From NCBI GenBank assembly GCA_020137815.1, contig CM035358.1, positions 2,580,821 to 2,644,820 on the forward strand: DNA of 64,000 bases, read 5' to 3'. The stretch's first letter is position 1. The number at the start of each line of letters is the position of its first letter. Source of the DNA: Hormiphora californensis. Its lineage: Eukaryota; Ctenophora; Tentaculata; Cydippida; Pleurobrachiidae. Below the pieces are notes generated by a model, which saw nothing but the letters and a program-made list of their open reading frames with translations, ran no database searches and was not told the DNA's origin. This document shows, piece after piece, positions 57,700-64,000 of this stretch. A program made the translations under genes and the position numbers.

Positions 57700-58977
57700 G
57701 GGTACACCTCGGCAAAATTTTTGTCGAGTGCCCGCTTAGCTCTCCATATGGGGTTGTAGGGCATACCAAGCCGACCTCAAATATGCAATTTTAGCCCTTA
57801 ACTCGAATTCATATTTTTGCTACAGCCCCTCAAAGTTTGACCCTAAAAACCGGTTTTTAAGGTCCCTAAATTTTATTTATAGGGCTAGAAAGCTGAAAAT
57901 TAAGGGATTCATAGAGGATACCAAGGTGTATAGCTCAAACAGAAATTTTTTGAAATGGAGCTCAATTTTTTGTCTGAGACTATTTTACTTTTTTTGACTT
58001 TGAGGCCATATTTGGACATGTTCCTATGGACCGTTAAGGCTAAAAATTGGATATTTGGTGCTCCTAACAATTGTCAAAGTAGCCACAAATTTTCAGGAGG
58101 TCCGAATTTGAAATGTGGCCTACAGGTTTCTTTTTGTAAAGCACATATTTTAGGAAAACTTAAAATGGCTATATCTCAAAAACGGTAGGTCCTAGCGATC
58201 TTATTTCGTGCTAAATCGATTCAGCGGGTCCGATTTTGGGGGGGTCGTCTCATAGACATTTTGCTCTAAGTCTAACCGTTTTTTCAGAAATCGTATTTTA
58301 AGATTTGAACATGTTTAGCAGAAATAGGTAAGATTAGCTCTAGCTAGAAGCATTTCTGCTCAACATGTACAAACCTTAAAATACGATTTCTGAAAAAACG
58401 GTTAGACTTAGAGCAAAATGTCTATGAGACGACCCCCCCAAAATCGGACCCGCTGAATCGATTTAGCACGAAATTAGATCGCTAGGACCTACCGTTTTTG
58501 AGATATAGCCATTTTAAGTTTTCCTAAAATATGTGCTTTACAAAAAGAAACCTGTAGGCCACATTTGAAATTCGGACCTCCTGAAAATTTGTGGCTACTT
58601 TGACAATTGTTAGGAGCACCAAATATCCAATTTTTAGCCTTAACGGTCCATAGGAACATGTCCAAATATGGCCTCAAAGTCAAAAAAAGTAAAGTAGTCT
58701 CAGACAAAAAATTGAGCTCCATTTCAAAAAATTTCTGTTTGAGCTATACACCTTGGTATCCTCTATGAATCCCTAAATTTTCAGCTTTCTAGCCCTAAAA
58801 ATAAAATTTAGGGACCTTAAAAACCGGTTTTTAGGGTCAAACTTTGAGGGGCTGTAGCAAAAATATGAATTCGAGTTAAGGGCTAAAATTGCATATTTGA
58901 GGTCGGCTTGGTATGCCCTACATCCCCATATGGAGAGCTAAGCGGGCACTCGACAAAAATTTTGCCGAGGTGTACCC
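57700..58977. mobile_element. Large foldback element flanked by TTAA
   Basis: 1278 bp; the right arm (from about 58362) is an almost exact reverse complement of the left arm (to about 58325). The ends read GGGTACACCTCGGCAAAA and its inverse. TTAA flanks both sides exactly (57696-57699 and 58978-58981), the target specificity of piggyBac-type transposases. The mirrored 77-codon frames are palindrome by-products. No transposase is encoded, so it would depend on one elsewhere. Confidence 0.85.
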
Positions 58978-58981
58978 TTAA

Positions 58982-59454
58982 AACGCTCTAATTTAAAATA
59001 ATATGACATGATTTCGGAAGACAGAAGTGTGAACGTGAACATGACTTCATATTAAGGTTGTAAATTCATGCAAAACCCGTTTTATAGAACACACACAACA
59101 GTTTTTAAGTGGTATCATAAAGGTCACCTTTTTTAAGATCTAAAATATGTGTTCAGAAAATACACAACAGTCTATGATAGATTCTATCAATATTCCTTCT
59201 GCATCAGCAGCATCAACTTGCCTAGCTCGACCCCGCGTAAAGGAGGGTTGGAACAAACAGCTACCTGCTACACCGTAGTTACTAAGTTAGTACTGTACTA
59301 GTAGCTTGAACTGCTGCGTGGTTCACGAATATAACGTCCCCATGGTCTGCATTCTGCAGGTGATCGGACACGCTTAGGGAGAGGGAAGGGAATTGTACCC
59401 GTGTGAATGGTGATTCACATGAATATGGAAACTGGAGAATAGAAAGAGAAACTG

Positions 59455-59485
<31 letters not shown>

Positions 59486-60008
59486 AGGGACTTGAGAGAG
59501 TGAGAGAGTGAGCGACAGGCCCTTTTCAAATTAAAACGCTCGAATTAAAAAAATAAAATAACGTAAGACGGCAAGATGAGAACATGAAGTTAAAGTTGTA
59601 AACACATGCAAAAAAATTCGCAAAGTAAAACATTTTTTAAAGATTCAAAATGTTCAGAAATAACACGCAACAGTTTTTCTCAGTATCTACATTCCATATA
59701 CATCTAGACCTTGTTATCATGAATTGCTTTGGTGTGGTTCACCTCGTCCTGGTCGTATTCACTCTAAGGGGATTATAGCTGTGTGAGAGAGCTGTGTGGG
59801 GATACAAATAGGTACTTATTTGTGAGAGAGGGATGGAGTCACACACAGGGTGTGAGGGAAAGTACAAATGTATAGTATTAGTATTATATATTGTACAGTT
59901 GTAATTGCGATTCACAAATTCAAAGCCTAAGCCCAGAAACAATAGGGTACCCTAGGAGCTCTAATTTCTAAAGTCTAATACTCTAATTAGGGTAATTAGG
60001 GTAGTTAC
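58982..60008. other. Downstream region of the K2P gene
   Basis: The C-terminal exon or exons of the K2P channel should lie here on the minus strand but could not be identified with confidence. It contains a GA-rich patch at about 59458-59510. Confidence 0.45.
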
Positions 60009-61184
60009 CATGGTATCCTTTTCCACTGTAAGGCATTTTCCACACATACACTCACACGTGTTGCTAATGAAGGTCAAGAACTGAAAACAGAAGGAAATTA
60101 GGACATTAGGACACAACTTGAAAAGTGAATAAGGAAAATAAAAGTACACCTCAAATCGAATCTTCTACCATCAACCCGCCCAGCCCATAATATTATCGAG
60201 CCCCCCTTCCCCCAGAAATAATAATGCTTATACAGTATTCCAGTTTACCTTGCTAAAGTTGGTGGTCTGTGCCTCAATAACGGTACCAAGGGAAATGAGC
60301 CCAAGGATAATGAAAAACACAAACAGGAAATAGAACAGGGTATCCGAACTTTCCGGGTAGAGATCTGAAAATATTCTTTTATACATACCAGTCTAGTCAA
60401 AAATGGTTTTAATTCCCATTTTAAGGCAAAAAAAGGTGAAATTCGGGCCAAATTTAAAGTGGTAAGTATGTACTAATAAAGTAAAGTTTAGGAGCTGATA
60501 CATAAATTGAGCTAGAAATGAATTGTTCATAAAAATATGATGCAGTGCCGAAAAAAGTGCCCAAAAAAGTCGATTAGTATGTATTATCATCATGATTAGT
60601 ATCGAAGAGAGCTATGTTTGAGTCAATAATTTCAATAATTTCCGTAATATTCTTATGTAACAGCAGAGCAATTAGGCAGATTTGCTCTCATTATCTTTCA
60701 TTTCTCTCTTTTTCTTTTTCGTTCTCTCTACTCCTGTCTCTTCATCTTTTCTCTCTCTCCTCCTGTCTTTCTCTCAGCTCTCTCAGTTTTCTCTCTATCG
60801 CACTCCAAGACATATCATATAGTCATAAATGATCACATATGCGAGGAAGATGATAGAAGGAGTAATTTATATTGGACACGCAGAAAGAAAGACGAGGGAA
60901 GTAGTGAAAGATAGAGAGAGAACGAGAGAGATAGACTATAGAGATACAGAGATGGGGGAAATATATTATTATGAAACTTGAAGAGAAAAAGATAGATAGA
61001 TGGATCGGTCACGAATGAGATGAAAAGTCGTACGACATAGAGAGAGAGAGAGAGAGAGAGAGAGAAGGAAAGTTATTTTGTTTTATTTACGACAAAACCC
61101 ACGTATAGTGGCCATAATCATCGTCGAGTTTGTAAATATTTGGATTTAGTGGGCAGTAAGTGGTACATGAGAGAGAGAGATAGA

Positions 61185-61243
<59 letters not shown>

Positions 61244-62407
61244 GAATGAGGGAGAGACACGATGTTATCAGGGCAAACAAACATCAAAACTACATGCAGT
61301 GCCTAGCCGGGAGAGAGATATTATACATCATAGAGAGAGAGAGATTATACATCATGAGCTAGTTACTGCTTGATGGATGACAAAAGTATGAAAGATTTCT
61401 AGCACAACTCTCGCATAAGACATCTTTTACCGAAACACTATTACAGAGCATCGGAGCGCACGAGAACAGTAGTCAGAACTTTGGCCTGAAACTTCTTCCA
61501 GGTGCCTGTTTGTTTGTCAATCCTACCAGGATGAACCCATCATCTTACTTGGTGACATATAGACACCTGGCGCGACCCCCGCACAATCTTGGTCGCGCAC
61601 GGTGTCTATGTCACCCATCATCTTACCTCCAAATCCGATGGTTGTAAAGCTGATGAAAGTGAAGTAAATACTATCGAAATAACTCCATTTCTCTTTGTAG
61701 GATAGGTAGGCAGAGAATGTGAGAATGACCAACAGACAGAATAACACCGTCACTATTTGTTGCACCTGTGGGTGAAGAAGATGATGCAGTTAGGGATCTC
61801 TAGATGTTTAGTTTAGTCAGGGATCAGTTGATTAAAATCATTTCATATCTCAGATGTTAAAAAGAAGATTTATCTCTCTCCACAATCACATGAAATGACA
61901 TGAAACATCCTCCTAATTATCATCTTACCGTTTCATTCTCCTCTTCTTGCCCTCCCATTATGGATCTCAGTTTCTTGCAGACCCAGCGGATAAAATTCGC
62001 AGTGTGCTGGGCGTACACAGCAAGACACGCCATGAAGAGAGGGATACCAATGAGGGCAAAGAAGATACAGAAACCTCGTCCTTCGTCTGTTACCGGATAC
62101 ATGTATCCGTATCCTGCAAGATTGTGTGTCACAAAGAGAATAGTGGGGCTCCTGGCTAATGAGTTATATGTAGCCATGGTAACGTGAGGTATGCTAACGA
62201 ACGGTATTATGGTCACCATGGTAACTAACCGATAGTGGTAACGACAGTGAGACAGAAGATGACGGTTGGTGCAAATGTCCAGGTATTTGTTACATTAGGT
62301 TTTGCCTCCAACACCTCCACCATGTGACATGGCGCCTTTAGTTCAGCGTGGAAGTTCTCGTCAACGTCTTTCAACAGCTCGTGCAGCTGGAATGAGGTGG
62401 TGAGAGA

Positions 62408-62456
<49 letters not shown>

Positions 62457-62742
62457 TCAGAAATAATGTTTTACATCGCCTACAATACACTTGGATTGGC
62501 GTGTGCTCTTCAATAAAAAATCCGAAACATTCCCCCACCCCACCGGCCCCACCACAAAAACACCCCCACCAAAAACGAAACCAACTGCCCCACCTCACCT
62601 GTTGTTCATAGTTTTGTCTCTGCTCATTTTCATGACTCTCCTCTATTGCTTGAAATATTGCAGCTCCCACCGCCAGGTAAACCAAGACCGTGCAAAATGT
62701 GGCAAACGCCGCTATCGCTTTACCGTTTATCGAACAACGCAT
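60009..62742 (-). CDS. Two-pore-domain potassium channel (K2P/KCNK), C-terminus incomplete
   Basis: Minus-strand exons in order 62599-62742, 62230-62386, 61929-62113, 61627-61765, 60249-60364 and, less surely, 60009-60080; phases agree throughout. The start MRCSINGKAIAAFATFC leads straight into helix M1. A cap region follows, then pore 1 with TTIGYG, helices M2/M3 (FCIFFALIGIPLFMACLAVY and VTVLFCLLVILTFSAYLSY), pore 2 with SFTTIGFGD, and M4 (FYFLFVFFIILGLISLGTVI). Two such subunits form a background potassium channel in the plasma membrane. The intron in pore 1 splits the first Gly codon of GYG, the intron position regarded as a K2P hallmark; the intron in pore 2 splits the Asp codon right after GFG. 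An acceptor just before the ATG implies a 5' leader exon. The last exon was not found. Confidence 0.87.
61189..61241. repeat. (GA)n microsatellite
   Basis: GA tract inside the K2P intron between the second pore and M4 exons, with a second shorter one at 61039-61065 and GATA interruptions upstream. Confidence 0.95.
62411..62453. repeat. (GA)n microsatellite
   Basis: GA tract in the first K2P intron, about 25 bases from the acceptor of the next exon on the minus strand, where it forms an extended pyrimidine tract. Confidence 0.95.
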
Positions 62743-64000
62743 GGTACTGCAATAGAGAATGTTAGATGGTATGGCACTATGGCACCGTAGAAAGGAAAAA
62801 TCATTAAATTGATCACTTGATGGAAAAGACCCCAATGACCCTTAACACTGATAATAGATGTGTACGACTGTACAAACAATGAAGGTTATACTGAAACAAC
62901 CTGATCAGCCGTTCGTATGGGAAAATTGTGTCAAGAGAATGACTGAATGACAATTAGACGGAGAGGCAAACACGCAACTGGGCAAGGTATAATATATCTC
63001 TCATTCTCCCCTTTTCTTCTTCTTTCATTCTCCTATCCTTCTCTTCTTCTCTCCTTCTCCTATCCTTCTCTTCTTCTTTCATTCTCCCTTCTCTTCTCCT
63101 CTCCTTCTCCTTTGGGACCGATAGTGGCGCCATCGACAGAAATATCTGAAAATTGCTGGAGACACTCCTAACAAGCCTACTTGAAAGCAGAACCAAAAAA
63201 CTCGTCTCTACGAACTTTGTTTCTGTGGGGTCACCAGTGACCCTATCGGTCTCAAATGGAATGCAAACAATTGAGATTTCGTAGCTATTTTGCCTCATAA
63301 CTCGAAAACCGCTCAACTTAGACCCTATGTTTCTTCATAACACTTATATAAACCCGGCCATTCTGCACATTTTACACACCCTATGGACCTCTGTATCTCA
63401 TCTGTAGCCGATTTTAGAATTTCAAATTGGCCGAGATGAAAATTTTTATGAAGGAGCACGAATCTCAAAAATTTTTTCAGCGACTCTCTAAGATGTATAG
63501 ATAACACTGATGGAGTCGGTTAGTCGCTAGCACCCGTTTGAAAAATGCCGTTTTAGACCTTTATCGATGGCCAATCCTTTAGAAATGCACGTAAAATCCA
63601 AATTTCTATTTTAGCGTTAGGGGACGATAGGGTCACTGGTGACCCCGGCATTATTTGCCCTCTGAGCGTTGTAAATTTGATCAAATCATCACGAAACTTC
63701 ATACCGGGGTAAAACCTATGGTTTTCTTTTGATTTGTAGGTCCATTATTGGCTTACTTATACCGTTTTAGAGATATGGCCAACTTTACACCAAAATTTCA
63801 ACTTTTATGGCTTAGAGTTGGCATTTCTAGTAAACTAAGATGTTCAAAGCTTAAAATGACCCCAAAAACAGCCAAAAAGTGTCTATTCTAACCCGGAAAA
63901 CCATTTAAACTTCTTAGATTTAGTTCGGACAGACGCTAGATGCATAATTAGCGTGGGGTCACTGGTGACCCTATCGGTCTCAAAGGGTTATCGAACAACG
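62743..64000. other. Upstream of the K2P gene to window end
   Basis: No gene was recognised. A CT-rich stretch with TCTCCTATCCTTCTCTTCTT repeats lies at 62998-63112, followed by the palindromic repeat copies. Confidence 0.5.
63227..63646. repeat. Inverted repeat with GGTCAC-YRGTGACC palindromic ends
   Basis: GGGGTCACCAGTGACCCTAT at 63227 and its inverse ending at 63646, with a third copy at 63955-63976. Each end is itself a palindrome. It may be a small foldback or part of a longer repeat that runs off the window. Confidence 0.55.

Noticed and set aside
57955-58722. Mirrored 77-codon frames in the TTAA-flanked palindrome
   Set aside because: By-products of the two arms; no domain, no upstream signals.
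59739-59942. Frame downstream of the K2P exons as the channel C-terminus
   Set aside because: It follows a weak acceptor and has no K2P-like content; the true last exon is left unassigned.
63227-63248. Resemblance to a nuclear-receptor palindrome (GGTCA-n-TGACC)
   Set aside because: The spacing is four instead of three, and the word occurs as the end of a repeated element, so transposon origin explains it better.

Overview
The window is animal (metazoan) nuclear DNA. Genes are split into short exons by mostly short GT-AG introns, and the proteins are typically animal: a receptor tyrosine kinase, a PRD-class homeobox protein, a GPSM2/LGN-type TPR-GoLoco protein, an NME8-type thioredoxin-NDPK protein and a two-pore potassium channel. 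Compact intron-rich genes, divergent family members and many small non-autonomous transposons fit an invertebrate, possibly a sponge or other early-branching lineage. No single sequence here proves the taxon.

Layout. 386-9826 (+): 3' part of a receptor tyrosine kinase, with a 100-base assembly gap in one intron. 12680-14008 (-): a secreted protein made of 50 tandem units of a GVED tetrapeptide separated by arginine runs, the most unusual object here. 14938-15052 (+): possible terminal exon of an unknown gene. 18796-21582 (+): four-exon MFS transporter. 23886-25222: large foldback element. 28394-29514 (+): Rho-family GTPase lacking its first exon. 31066-36675 (+): 17-exon thioredoxin + three NDPK domains + acidic tail. 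37856-39027 (-): two-exon PRD-class homeobox gene. 40083-40839 and 42136-45503 (+): tandem copies of a small acidic gene; the second is interrupted by a hairpin element and a 5'-truncated LINE. 46262-47440 (+): intronless ODR4-like gene. 47683-49113 (+): five-exon unknown gene with a CstF-50-like N-terminus. 51980-56244 (+): GPSM2-like gene. 57700-58977: second large foldback, flanked by TTAA. 60009-62742 (-): K2P channel. The rest is intergenic or repeat DNA.

Two features run through the window. First, (GA)n/(CT)n tracts recur every few kilobases. Second, there are several families of very small terminal-inverted-repeat elements, many with intact target-site duplications: 8 bp (hAT-like), TA (Tc1/mariner/pogo-like) and TTAA (piggyBac-like). 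One family also leaves 23-bp solo remnants, as if its internal direct repeats had recombined.

The genes do not form one pathway. NME8-like and GPSM2-like proteins belong to axonemal dynein arms and spindle orientation/G-alpha signalling; the kinase, Rho GTPase and K2P channel are membrane signalling components. All exon boundaries were read by eye from splice motifs, reading phase and family knowledge, without alignment software.
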